Assembly: GCA_944321185.1 (NCBI GenBank)
Contig: CALUKH010000003.1
Coordinates: 1-64,000 of the forward strand
DNA length: 64,000 nucleotides
Direction of reading: 5' to 3'
DNA from: an uncultured Alistipes sp.
Lineage (GTDB): Bacteria > Bacteroidota > Bacteroidia > Bacteroidales > Rikenellaceae
Part shown: one piece after another, positions 28,582-38,200 of the stretch
How the letters are laid out: each line of letters begins with the position of its first letter
Position numbering within the stretch: the stretch's first letter is position 1
Notes under the pieces: model-generated
The model's input: the letters and a program-made list of their open reading frames with translations, nothing else
The model's database searches: none
What the model was told of the DNA's origin: nothing
Translations under genes and position numbers: made by a program

Positions 28582-30045
28582 ATGATGAAACAGACGATTC
28601 TGGCAGCCATGGCTGCCCTGGCACTCGCAGCGGCGGGTTGCAACGACGACAACGACAACAACGGCGGTGACGGATCGACGTCGGGCACGTTGAGTGACAT
28701 CCTCTTCGAAAACGGCACGCAGATCGGTAACGGCGACCAGGAGTTCACCCTTCCGGTCGGCAAGTATACGCTGCCCAAGGGCACCTACGAACTCTACGGA
28801 TGGGTCTACATTCCGGACGGTGCCGAACTGACCCTCGAACCGGGTACGGTGATCAAGGGCGTTTCGGGCACGAAGGCCTCGCTGATCGTCGAGCGCGGCG
28901 GCAAGCTGCACGCCGTCGGCACTCCGACCGAACCGATTGTCTTCACGTCGGACCGTCCGGCCGGATCGCGCCGTCCGGGCGACTGGGGCGGACTGATCCT
29001 GCTGGGCAAGGGCGTGAACAACAAGGGTGAGATGACCATCGAGGGTGGTCCGCGCGCCAACCACGGAGGTCAGGACAATTCGGACAGCTCGGGCGAACTG
29101 TGCTACGTGCGTGTCGAGTTTGCCGGCTACCCCTACCGCGAGGACGAGGAGATCAACGGTATCACCTTCGGATCCGTCGGCTCGGGCACGAAGGTCAGCC
29201 ACGTACAGGTCTCCTACACGAACGACGACTCCTACGAGTGGTTCGGCGGAGCGGTCAACTGCGACCACCTGGTGGCCTATCACGGCTGGGACGATGACTT
29301 CGATACGGACAACGGTTTCTCGGGCAAGGTGCAGTTCTGCCTCGGGGTGCGCAACCCGCGTCTGGCCGACACGTCGGTGTCGAACGGCTTCGAGAGCGAC
29401 AACAACGGGGACGGTTCGGCAGCTACGCCCCGCACGTCGTGCGTCTTCTCGAACGTGACCTTCGTCGGCCCGATCGGACAGGATGCCAGCTTCTCGAACA
29501 CCTCCGACTACATCAACGGCGGCAGCATGATGCCCGACAACGGCTCGAAGCTGGGTCAGTTCCAGGCTGCCATGCAGATCCGCCGCAACTCGAACCTCTC
29601 GTGCTTCAACTCCGTGGCCATGGGCTTCCCCGTGGGACTGATTGTCGAGAACGACAAGGGCTCCGACACGCAGGGTGATGCCACGGCCGGAAAGTTCAAG
29701 ATCGCGAACATCGTCTTCGCCGCCATGACGCAGCTCGGAAGCGACGCCAACAAGAAGTTCTCGGAGGATATGGGCGAGTTCTCGGCCGCCTATTTCCAGA
29801 CAGCCGCTCTCAACAACCGCACCTATGACAACATTGCGGATCTGAAGCTCACGCAGCCCAACAGCCTCGCTTCGGGCTTCGATTGCCGCCCGGCGGCCGG
29901 CAGCCCGCTGCTCACGGGAGCTTCGTTCACCGACGCTCTGGTCAGCGAGGGCTTTGAGAAGGTCGACTACATCGGCGCCTTCTCCGCGGACGACGACTGG
30001 ACCGAAGGCTGGACCGAATTCGATCCGCAGAACGCCCAGTATTGA
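28582..30045 (+). CDS. Surface lipoprotein with parallel beta-helix character
   Basis: A 487-residue protein with a lipoprotein signal (AALALAAAGC, cysteine at about residue 20) followed by an Asp/Asn/Gly-rich linker, a layout common for surface-exposed Bacteroidota lipoproteins. The body has repeated strand-turn units typical of right-handed beta-helices (GWVYIPDGAELTLEPGTVIKG, RPGDWGGLILLGKGVNN, GGPRANHGGQDNSDSSGEL, FDTDNGFSGKVQF). Similar proteins are sometimes labelled as transporters in databases, which the sequence does not support. Being second in an operon with a TonB-dependent receptor, it probably captures or displays its ligand. Confidence 0.8.
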   Translation: MMKQTILAAMAALALAAAGCNDDNDNNGGDGSTSGTLSDILFENGTQIGNGDQEFTLPVGKYTLPKGTYELYGWVYIPDGAELTLEPGTVIKGVSGTKASLIVERGGKLHAVGTPTEPIVFTSDRPAGSRRPGDWGGLILLGKGVNNKGEMTIEGGPRANHGGQDNSDSSGELCYVRVEFAGYPYREDEEINGITFGSVGSGTKVSHVQVSYTNDDSYEWFGGAVNCDHLVAYHGWDDDFDTDNGFSGKVQFCLGVRNPRLADTSVSNGFESDNNGDGSAATPRTSCVFSNVTFVGPIGQDASFSNTSDYINGGSMMPDNGSKLGQFQAAMQIRRNSNLSCFNSVAMGFPVGLIVENDKGSDTQGDATAGKFKIANIVFAAMTQLGSDANKKFSEDMGEFSAAYFQTAALNNRTYDNIADLKLTQPNSLASGFDCRPAAGSPLLTGASFTDALVSEGFEKVDYIGAFSADDDWTEGWTEFDPQNAQY

Positions 30046-30076
30046 TTCTTTCCACTCACACCTTGAAACTTCATCG

Positions 30077-30104
30077 GTCCCACCCGTACGGGTGGGACTT
30101 TTTT
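30077..30104 (+). terminator. Terminator of the receptor/lipoprotein operon
   Basis: A perfect 22-bp palindrome with GTCCCACCCGT as the left arm is followed directly by T6, 31 bp after the lipoprotein stop. Confidence 0.92.
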
Positions 30105-30206
30105 CGTTGCGGCGGTACGCCGAATCGACAGTCTCACTATGGACCGGATGCGCCTTGGAAGAGCCAAATCGCGAAAATTCCATTTCCGATTTGTCTCGGC
30201 TTTCCG

Positions 30207-30214
30207 TATCTTTG
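30207..30214 (+). promoter_or_regulatory. Candidate -7 box for the exonuclease gene
   Basis: TATCTTTG lies 18 bp upstream of the ATG at 30233. A TTTG occurs upstream but at too short a distance (13 nt). Confidence 0.5.
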
Positions 30215-30232
30215 TCCGGAAAAATTGCAGCG

Positions 30233-30727
30233 ATGAACGATTTTGCAGCCATCGATTTCGAGACGGCCAACGGCCAGCGGACGAGTGTCTGCTCGGTGGG
30301 GGTGGTTGTCGTGCGGGGCGGGGAGATCACCGACCGGATCTACCGGTTGATCCGCCCGCGTCCGAACTTTTACAGCCGCTTCACGACGGCTATCCACGGC
30401 CTGACCCGTGCGGATACCGACTCGGCGCCGGATTTCGACGAGGTGTGGCACGAAATCGCTCCGCGCATCGAGGGGCTTCCGCTCGTGGCTCACAATTCGC
30501 CCTTCGACGAAGGGTGCCTGCGGGCCGTCTTTGCGCTCTACGGCATGCCGTATCCCGGTTATACGTTCTACTGCACGTGTCGGGCGTCGCGGCGGATCTT
30601 CGGACGGCGCCTGCCCAACCATCAGCTGCACACCGTCTCGGCGGCCTGCGGCTACGATCTCGAACACCACCACCATGCGCTGGCCGATGCCGAGGCCTGC
30701 GCCCGCATTGCCCTGAAGATTCTATAA
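30233..30727 (+). CDS. DEDDh 3'-5' exonuclease (DNA polymerase III epsilon-like)
   Basis: A 164-residue single-domain exonuclease. The DxE of motif I is in AAIDFETANG (Asp8, Glu10), motif II has the aspartate in LVAHNSPFDEGCL, and motif III is the H-x4-D of HHALADAEACARI. It lacks a BRCT or helicase extension. A role in DNA repair or RNA/DNA end trimming is the usual inference for such stand-alone members; the replicative epsilon subunit would be longer. The start is the first ATG after the promoter box. Its stop codon overlaps the stop of the convergent porin gene by six bases. Confidence 0.9.
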   Translation: MNDFAAIDFETANGQRTSVCSVGVVVVRGGEITDRIYRLIRPRPNFYSRFTTAIHGLTRADTDSAPDFDEVWHEIAPRIEGLPLVAHNSPFDEGCLRAVFALYGMPYPGYTFYCTCRASRRIFGRRLPNHQLHTVSAACGYDLEHHHHALADAEACARIALKIL

Positions 30728-31975
30728 TCCGAGTTCGACCTGGAAGCGCAGCTCCCAGCCGTTGCGAAGGGCCTCTCCGACGGCCGACGGCAGGCGGTCG
30801 TAGGTGTTGTACGAGAGATCGGCCTGCACCTTGAGCGAATGGCCGATGATGTAGCGTGTCACGCCGAACGTCGTCTGGTTGTGCGTGCGGTAGCCGGTCC
30901 GGAAGCGGATCTCCGCGTCGGGAAAGAGCGTCGAATTGCGCAGGGCAATCTCCCAACGCTTGTTGAAGAGGTAGCTGGTCTGGAGGTTGAGGCCCTGTCC
31001 GGTGTAGACGAACGCCGCTGGATCGGCCGCTTCGAAGGTCGGTCGCTCACAGTGGCGCCCCATGTAATCGGTATAGAAGGCCCAGCCGCGGTATTTGAGG
31101 ATCAGATCGACGAAGTAGGAGCCGATGTTGCGGGTTTCGCCGCCGGGCATTACGGCCCCGCGCTGGCCGTTGAGCCGCGAGACCTTGTGGTTGAACGAGT
31201 AGGCCCCGGCCACGAGCATGCGCAGACGATCCTCGCCCGCAAAATCCCCCTCGATCACGTCGCCCTTGGCCGCGAAATGGCCCAGCGGATAGAGCTCCAG
31301 ACGTCCCGTGTAGGCCAGTCCGCCGTTGTCGGTCGAGCCCCAGTTGCGCCCTTCGCCGAGGGTCACCGACCCCTTGAATCCCAGGTCGAATCCCTCCGGA
31401 TGGTCGAGGTTGTACTCGCCGAAGAGACCGAAATCGCGGTCGAGATGGAACTGGCTGTTGACGATGCTGCGGTCGACGAACTGCAGTGCCCCCGACGAAT
31501 TGATCCGCGCCCGGTTGGCCTTGATCTTCGTTTGTCCGAAGCCGATGTTCCACTTCGGACTCGGGACGTAGTAGACGATGGCGTCGCGCACGATGTTCAT
31601 GTTGCCGTTCGGCAGCACCTCGGCGTCGTAGCCCGTGAATCCCAGCTGGACGGAGTAGACCAGCCGCGGCGAGTAGATATAGCCGTCGAAACGCAGTCGG
31701 AGGCGTTTGACGCGGGCTTCGGTCTGGGAGAGCGAGAGGTCGTCGTCGAACGTCAGGGCCAGCAGATTCTGCATGCGGAAGCGCATCGTCACCTCGAAAC
31801 GGTCGTTTTTGGGGCGGAAGGTGATTCCCCGTCCCACCTCGATGTTGGGCATGTTGCGCAGCCGGGCGAGGAGTTCGCCGGTGGAGTCGGGCAGAATGAC
31901 GGAGCGTGGATCGCGGGCCGAGGCCGTGAAGAGCACGAAAAGGGCAAGCAGAAGCAGCGTGTAGCGTTTGTACAT
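30722..31975 (-). CDS. Phosphate-selective-type porin (Porin O/P family)
   Basis: A 417-residue outer-membrane protein with a signal peptide ending near FTASA. The mature sequence has the Porin_O_P layout: FEVTMRFRMQNLLALTFDDD, VKRLRLRFDGYIYSPRLVYSVQLGF, IVRDAIVYYVPSPKWNIGFGQTKIKANRARINSS, VDRSIVNSQFHLDRDFGLFG, and a terminal barrel strand ending ELRFQVELGL. Family members pass phosphate or polyphosphate in proteobacteria; the solute here is not known. No other phosphate gene is near. It lies downstream of the SusC-SusD-TlpA operon but is separated from it by a terminator. Confidence 0.87.
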   Translation of the reverse strand: MYKRYTLLLLALFVLFTASARDPRSVILPDSTGELLARLRNMPNIEVGRGITFRPKNDRFEVTMRFRMQNLLALTFDDDLSLSQTEARVKRLRLRFDGYIYSPRLVYSVQLGFTGYDAEVLPNGNMNIVRDAIVYYVPSPKWNIGFGQTKIKANRARINSSGALQFVDRSIVNSQFHLDRDFGLFGEYNLDHPEGFDLGFKGSVTLGEGRNWGSTDNGGLAYTGRLELYPLGHFAAKGDVIEGDFAGEDRLRMLVAGAYSFNHKVSRLNGQRGAVMPGGETRNIGSYFVDLILKYRGWAFYTDYMGRHCERPTFEAADPAAFVYTGQGLNLQTSYLFNKRWEIALRNSTLFPDAEIRFRTGYRTHNQTTFGVTRYIIGHSLKVQADLSYNTYDRLPSAVGEALRNGWELRFQVELGL

Positions 31976-32296
31976 GGCGGGCGTTTTGTGGGTTCAACAG
32001 GGCTGGATACGAAGATACACAAAAATGGGTTCCGTTCGGATCCGTTACCGCAAAGATGCGACTCAAATCTGAAACGAATTTGAAATTTCCGGCTTCCGGA
32101 GGTCGTGTTTTGTGTCGAGAGGCCGTTTGTGCTGCGGATCGGCCGATCACGAGGCTACTGTTTATGGGGCCGGCCGGGCTTGTCGATGGGTCGAGCGAGC
32201 GATTCGGAATGAAAAACGGGCAAGTCTTTTGGACTTGCCCGTTTCGTGCTTTGGTTGCGCAGACGGAAGGGTGAAACCTTCCCCCCCCCGCGGGGA
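31976..32296. other. Intergenic region between the porin and TlpA genes
   Basis: About 320 bp. It holds the terminator of the SusC-SusD-TlpA operon, a run of nine C at 32281-32289 seven bases beyond the TlpA stop, and a weak promoter-like CATCTTTG (minus strand, near 32051) that may serve the porin. No gene was seen. Confidence 0.6.
32211..32244 (-). terminator. Terminator of the SusC-SusD-TlpA operon
   Basis: AAACGGGCAAGTC pairs with GACTTGCCCGTTT around TTTTG, and on the minus strand the stem runs into T5. It lies about 55 bp after the TlpA stop. Confidence 0.9.
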
Positions 32297-33487
32297 TCAG
32301 CGGCCGTAGAGATCCTCGAGGAAGGCATCGAGATAGGCCCCGCGCATGTTGACCTTGCAGAAGCGGCCCTCGGGATCGAGGATGATGCAGCACGGGATAC
32401 CCATCACGCGGTAATCGTTGAAGGCGTGACCCTGCTGGAACCCGTTGTCGCGCAGTTGAGGCCAGTCCATTCCCTCCTCTTTGAGGACCTTCTTCCAGAC
32501 CTCCTGCTTGTCGTCGAGCGAGATGCTGATGATGTTGAAGTCGGGGTAGGCCTTGCGGACATGCTTCAGGTGGGGGATTTCGCCGCGGCAGGGGCTGCAC
32601 CACGATGCCCAGAACTCGAGCATCACGTAGCGTCCCTTCGGGATGACCGACGACAGCGGTACCAACTCGCCGTCGAGGTTGTAGAATTCGCAGTCGATGT
32701 AGGGCTCGCCGACGGCAAGTTTGCGGGCCTTGGCGGCCTGCTCCTTGAGCTGCTCGAACTTCGGGGTCCCCTCCCAGGCCGGCGCCAGAATGGCCATCAA
32801 TTCGTCGATCTGGGCGGCCGTCAGGGCCGGAATGTCGCTCATCAGGTAGCTGATTTCGTCGAACGAAACGGCGGCTCCGGGGTTTTCGCGGGCGAAGTCG
32901 AGCGTGATCTGCTGCCGTTCGTCCATGACTTTCTGCTCCTGGCGGGCGATTTCGATACCGGCTTTGCCGGCCTCTTCGGCCTTGCCGGCATCCATCGGCA
33001 GGTAGTATTCGTTCATCATCCGTTCGGCCAGTTCGCTCAACCGGTCATTGACCTCGCTGCGGCGTTCGTCGAGCTGTCGGCGCAGATCCTCCTGCGTCGA
33101 CCCGACCACCTGCGTGGGTTTCACCACCCGATCCTGCTGCCAGTAGAGCGTGGGCATGGTTTCGGTGTCGGCCGTAAGGGAGATCTTCGAATTTTCGAGA
33201 TAGAAGGCCGTGATGAAGATCTGCTCGGGATCGAGCTCTTCGGCGGGCGTCCCGGCGGGATTGGCATTCACCTCGAGCAGGTAGCGCTCCGGGGTATCGA
33301 CCTTTCCGGAGAGGCGGAAACGACCGTTTTCGATCGTCGTGCTGTCGATCCGCTCCTGGGTGATTTCGCGCACGAGCGTGACCCGGGCGCCGTCGGCATG
33401 GGCAATCGAGCCGTCGATGACGAATCCTTCGGACTGGCAGGCGCACAGCAAGGCGGCCGATGCGCAGAGAACGAGTGTTTTTTTCAT
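32297..33487 (-). CDS. TlpA-family thioredoxin lipoprotein with DUF4369 domain
   Basis: A 396-residue protein with a lipoprotein signal (ALLCACQS, cysteine at residue 17). Residues about 22-120 resemble DUF4369 (FVIDGSIAHADGARVTLVRE, TTIENGRFRLSGKV). A charged helical segment follows, then a thioredoxin fold at about 260-395 with the redox motif WCSPC in VMLEFWASWCSPCRGEIPHL and a MGIPCCIILDPEG cis-proline loop containing an extra cysteine pair. It likely acts on disulfides in the periplasm. It is the last gene of the operon, 27 bp after the SusD-like gene. Confidence 0.9.
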   Translation of the reverse strand: MKKTLVLCASAALLCACQSEGFVIDGSIAHADGARVTLVREITQERIDSTTIENGRFRLSGKVDTPERYLLEVNANPAGTPAEELDPEQIFITAFYLENSKISLTADTETMPTLYWQQDRVVKPTQVVGSTQEDLRRQLDERRSEVNDRLSELAERMMNEYYLPMDAGKAEEAGKAGIEIARQEQKVMDERQQITLDFARENPGAAVSFDEISYLMSDIPALTAAQIDELMAILAPAWEGTPKFEQLKEQAAKARKLAVGEPYIDCEFYNLDGELVPLSSVIPKGRYVMLEFWASWCSPCRGEIPHLKHVRKAYPDFNIISISLDDKQEVWKKVLKEEGMDWPQLRDNGFQQGHAFNDYRVMGIPCCIILDPEGRFCKVNMRGAYLDAFLEDLYGR

Positions 33488-33514
33488 GATTTCAAGCGAT
33501 GTATTCGTTTGACG

Positions 33515-35185
33515 TTAAGGAAGTTGTTCGAGCAGATTGTTTCCGCCGAGCGCTGCACGCGGCAGCGGTGCAATCAGGCTTCGGCCCTCGGCGATGCGGC
33601 TGTTCGAGCAGAAGTTGCGGCCGTCGAGCTTGAAGGCGCGCACCTGGTCGAAGTAGTCGTCCTGATTCTCGGTGAAATTCTCCATGTAGCGGTGCTTGTG
33701 GATCATCTCGATCAGGCGGTCGTCGGCGATTCCGTCGACGTAGTCCCGGTCGTAGTGGGCGCGCTCCAGCACGCGGGCCAGGGCATCGCGGGCTGCCGTG
33801 AGGTGTTCACCGCCCTGACGCGCTTCGGCTTCGGCCTTGATGTAGTAGACGTCGGCCATGCGCAGCAGGAAGATCGTGTTGTTGGGGCCGGCCGTGTAGT
33901 CGTTGTAGATGTACTTGCTCATGCCGCCCTCGCCCTGCTTCAGCACCGGATCGTAGGTCTGGATGTAGCGGTAGTCATACCCCGAGGCATTGCATTCGGT
34001 GGGGGCGATGCCGGTTTCGATGCCGTTCTCCTCGGTGAATAGGGGAATGTAGGGGGCTACGCCGTATTCGATGGCCTCCTGTTCGGACATTCCGTACATC
34101 AGATACTCGTCGATGATGTCCTGAATGGTCGTATAGGAGGTGTACCCGTAATTCATCTCGTTGACGGCGTTGATGAACAGGGTCTCGAACGACGGATCGA
34201 CCGCAATTTGCTCCTTCAGCCAGTTATAGTAGGCCATCAGGTTGGGCGTGGAGAGCTGTCCGTCCTGTGCATCGCCGACCAGTTCGTCGGCCAGTGCGGT
34301 GACCACCTCGCCGGGATTGTCGTAATAACCGGTATACTGGTTGCCGAGCGGAGCCTCGGGATAGGTGCAGTAGAGATCGAAGAGGTTTTCGGCCGAGCCG
34401 TAGGGGTTGGCGAACGGTGCCAGGAAATCGGCTTCGAGCGCCGAATCGTTGGCCTCGATGAGTTCGCCGGCCACGCGGGCCGCCTCGGGATAGTCCTGCA
34501 TGCAGAGCAGCACCTTGGCCTGCAGGGCCCGTACGGCATTGATGCCGGCGTGACCCGTCTGGGGCGTGGCCGGAGCCTGGAGGGCGTCCTCCAGATCGGC
34601 GAGAATGGCCGCATATGATCCGGCAACGGTTTCGCGGGCCCGGGGCACGGTTTCGCGCACGGGCTCGTTCCAGATGACGATGCCGTATTTCGAGTCGAGG
34701 TCGTAGAACTCGCCGAAGGTGCAGAGCAGGTAGTATTCGGCCAGTGCCTTGTTGAAGAAGGCTTCGGAGCGGATCTCCGCACGGCGGGTTTCGCTCAGAC
34801 CCTTGATTTCGGGTCGGGAGTCGAGGGCCGCAACCAGCGAATTGGCCGAATTGATGATCAGATAGAGATTCGTGTAGAACTTTTCGGTGGCGTTGTTCGT
34901 ATCGGTGATCTGATTGCTCTGGAATTCGGTGTATCCGTCGATGTTGATGGTCATGATCGACCCCGAGCGGAGCGACTGCAGCGCGAAGAAGGTCGAGACG
35001 TTGAAGGGCTTCCACTGCGAGTATACGCCGGCGAGCTGGTTTTCGGCCGAAGCGGCGTCGGTGATGATATCCTCGTCGGTACGCACGTATTCGAATTCCA
35101 GATCGTCGAGCGATCCGAGCATCGAGCAGGAGCTCAGGCCGGCGGCAAAGATCAGGACCGGAATGAAAAGTTTGAGATTTTTCAT
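33515..35185 (-). CDS. RagB/SusD-family nutrient-binding lipoprotein
   Basis: A 556-residue surface lipoprotein with signal LSSCSM (cysteine at residue 20). SusD features: the early segment TDAASAENQLAGVYSQWKP, the TPR-like helices around residues 100-230 (LYLIINSANSLVAAL, RSEAFFNKALAEYYLLCTFG, SYAAILADLEDAL, VRALQAKVLLCMQDYPEA), and the C-terminal MADVYYIKAEAEARQGGEHLTAARDAL and TENQDDYFDQVRAF. It would cap the SusC channel encoded 19 bp upstream. With no carbohydrase gene nearby, the ligand may be a peptide, glycan fragment or cofactor. Confidence 0.95.
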   Translation of the reverse strand: MKNLKLFIPVLIFAAGLSSCSMLGSLDDLEFEYVRTDEDIITDAASAENQLAGVYSQWKPFNVSTFFALQSLRSGSIMTINIDGYTEFQSNQITDTNNATEKFYTNLYLIINSANSLVAALDSRPEIKGLSETRRAEIRSEAFFNKALAEYYLLCTFGEFYDLDSKYGIVIWNEPVRETVPRARETVAGSYAAILADLEDALQAPATPQTGHAGINAVRALQAKVLLCMQDYPEAARVAGELIEANDSALEADFLAPFANPYGSAENLFDLYCTYPEAPLGNQYTGYYDNPGEVVTALADELVGDAQDGQLSTPNLMAYYNWLKEQIAVDPSFETLFINAVNEMNYGYTSYTTIQDIIDEYLMYGMSEQEAIEYGVAPYIPLFTEENGIETGIAPTECNASGYDYRYIQTYDPVLKQGEGGMSKYIYNDYTAGPNNTIFLLRMADVYYIKAEAEARQGGEHLTAARDALARVLERAHYDRDYVDGIADDRLIEMIHKHRYMENFTENQDDYFDQVRAFKLDGRNFCSNSRIAEGRSLIAPLPRAALGGNNLLEQLP

Positions 35186-35204
35186 GACAGCGTCGTTTTT
35201 CGGA

Positions 35205-38200
35205 TTAGAAGGTGAGGTTTACGCCGAACGAGAAGGTCCGGGCCAGCGGATAGGGGTCGTTGTTGGTACCCATGTTGTAGACGGCCGAACCGACGGTTTC
35301 GGGGTCGATACCGGGCCACGAGGTGACGGTGAAGAGGTTCGTGGCCGTGAAGAAGACGGCGATGTTGCCGGCGTGGATGCGCTTGGCCCAGTTTTGGGGC
35401 AGCGCGTAGGAGAGCGTGAGGTTCTTCAGACGCAGGTACGAGGCGTCATAGACGTAGCGGTTGTTGGTCATCGAGTTGTACGAGTAGCCCATGGCGACCA
35501 GCCGCGGGAAATAGGCATCGGTGCGTTCCGGGGTCCAGGTCTTGCCGTAGACTTCGCGCGTGACGCTCTGGCCGAATGCCGACGAGATGTCCTGCTGGAC
35601 GGCGCTGTAGACGGCCTGGGCTCCGTACGAATACTGGAACAGCAGCGACAGCGAGAGGTTGCGATACTGGAAGTGGTTGGTCCATCCGCCGAAGAAGCGC
35701 GCCTCGGGATTGGCCACCACGATGCGGTCGTCGCTCGAGATGTGTCCGTCGCCGTTGGTGTCGCGCATGATGTAGTCGCCCACGCCCAGCGAGCTGCTCT
35801 GATAGCTCGAGAAACCCTTTTCGACGGCCGCAGCGTTGAGCTGTTGCACCTGCTCCTCGCTTTGGGCAATGCCCTCGACGTCGTAGCCTTTCACCACGCC
35901 GACGGGTTTGCCTTCGACGAAGATGTCCTGATAGGTGTCGCTCAGCTGGGCGGAGTTGAGTTTCTCGATGCGGTTGCGGTTGAGCGAGAAGTTCAGCGTC
36001 GAGGTCCACTGGAAATCGTTCGAGCGGACGATGTCGCCGCCGACCGAGATCTCGACCCCTCGGTTGCTCACGTCGATGATGTTGGCGAAATACTCCGACA
36101 TGCCCGATTCGAGGATGTGGGGTGCCGGAGCGAGGGCGCCGTCCGTGTAACGGCGATAGAGGTCGACGCTTCCGAACAGCCGTCCGTTGAAGAACGAGAA
36201 GTCGACGCCGAGGTTCCATTCGCGGGTCATCTCCCAGCGCAGGTCGGGATTCGGAAGGAAGTTCTTCAGCACCACGGCCGAGTTGTTGCCGTAGACGTTT
36301 CCGCCGACCGAGCCGATTTCATAGTATTGGATGTAGGCGAAGTCGGGCACGTTGGTCGAACCGGTCATACCCCAGCTCAGACGGAGTTTCAGCTGGTCGA
36401 TGTTGCGCACCGAGGCCATGAAGGGTTCGTTGCTGATCATCCAGCCGGCCGAAACGGCCGGGAAGAATCCCCAGCGGTTGTTGATGCCGAACTTCGACGA
36501 CTCGTCGGCGCGCATGCTCAGGTCGACGAAATAGCGCTTCCCGAAGTCATACGACACGCGGCTGTAGATCGAATTCAGACCGCCGCGGTACGAGGCGTCG
36601 GCACCGCCCTGATACTGTTTAGCGGCCGAGGGCTGGATCATGATCTCCTCGTCGGCCAGATTGGCGTAGTTTTGCGAACTGGAGGTGGTGTGGTTGCGGT
36701 CGCTGCCGTAACCGAGCATGGCCTGCAGCGAGTGGAGGCCGAGCGAATAGTCGTAGTCGAAGCGGAAGTTGATCGAGGTATTGGTCGTGCGGCCGCGTCC
36801 GACGCTCAGTGTCGAGGGGAGTTCCAGCATGGGGTCCTGCGGCATGGTCGACTGGGGCATGAACGAACTGCTGTTCGAGTCGTAGATCGAGGCGTTGAGG
36901 TCGGCGCGGAATTTCAGGGCATGGGCTTCGCGCCGCAGCAGGTCGATTTCGGTATAGGCCGATGCGGTGTAGGCGGTGGCTTCCGAGACGTTCTTCATGG
37001 CGAGCAGCCCGACGGGCGAGGGGTCGGTGGCGCCCATCGACATGACGAGCATCGAGGCATCGAGCCGGTTGGGGACTCCGTTTTCGTCATACGGCTCGAC
37101 GTCGGGGGCATATTTGTAGTTGCGCGTCGAGGCGAAGATTTCGCTCTGCTGCGAGGTTTTGTGCTCGGAGTAGGAGTAGTTCATCACGCCGCCGACGCGG
37201 ATGCCGCGGGCGATCTGCGTATTGACCTGGATACGGCCGTTGTAGGTATCCATGTTGTCCTGCAGGTAGAGGCCCTGCTGGTTGATGGCATTGAAGGCGA
37301 TCGAGTAGTCGCTCTTCTCCGTGCCGCCGCGCACGGCCGCCCGGTAGGAGTGGCTCACGGCATTGCGGTTGCGCACCAGCCGGTCCCAGTCGGTCGAGGC
37401 CTTCCCGAAGCGCGATTCGTTCAGTCCGAGGAAGTTGTACTCGTCGTCGTAGTTGGCGTAGTTGCGGATGATGTCGTCGAAGTAGAAGGGGATCATCACC
37501 TGCGACCCCAGGCTGAAGTACTCCTTCATGGCGGCGCCGGCGTTCTGCAGCACCTCACGCTGGAGATCGAGATATTCGGTGTTGTTCAGCGGTTTGTAGG
37601 TCTTGACCGGATTGGCGATGCTGAGCGTGTAGCCGAACTCGACCGACGGATGATCGCCGCGATGACCGCCCTTGGTCTTGACGATGATGACGCCGTTGGC
37701 GCCGCGCGAGCCGTAGATGGCCGTAGCCGAGGCATCCTTCAGCACGTCGATCGATTCGATTTCGTTGGGCGAGAGCGACTGCAGGGGGTTGATTCCCTGG
37801 GTGTCGTCGACGAACTGCGGAACGCCGTCGATGACGTAGAGCGGCGTGTTGTTCGAAATTCCGCTCGTGGAGTTGGGATAGGGCGAGGTGATACCGCGGA
37901 TGTTGATCTTGGTGACGGCGCCCGGAGCTCCGGAATTCTGCGATACCAGCACACCCTTGATCGAACCGCCGATCAGGTCCTGCAGCGACGAGGCCACCGG
38001 GGCCATGACGGCCACATCCTCCTGCCGCAGCGAGGAGATCGAGCTGGTGATGCTGCTGCGGTCGCGGCTTCCGTAACCGATGACCACGACATCGTCCAGC
38101 CGCTGGGCGCTGGTCTGCAGGGTGATGTCGAGCGAGGTGCGGCTTCCGGGGATGATCACGGCGGGTTCATAACCGATGAAGCGTACGGTGACCGATTTCG

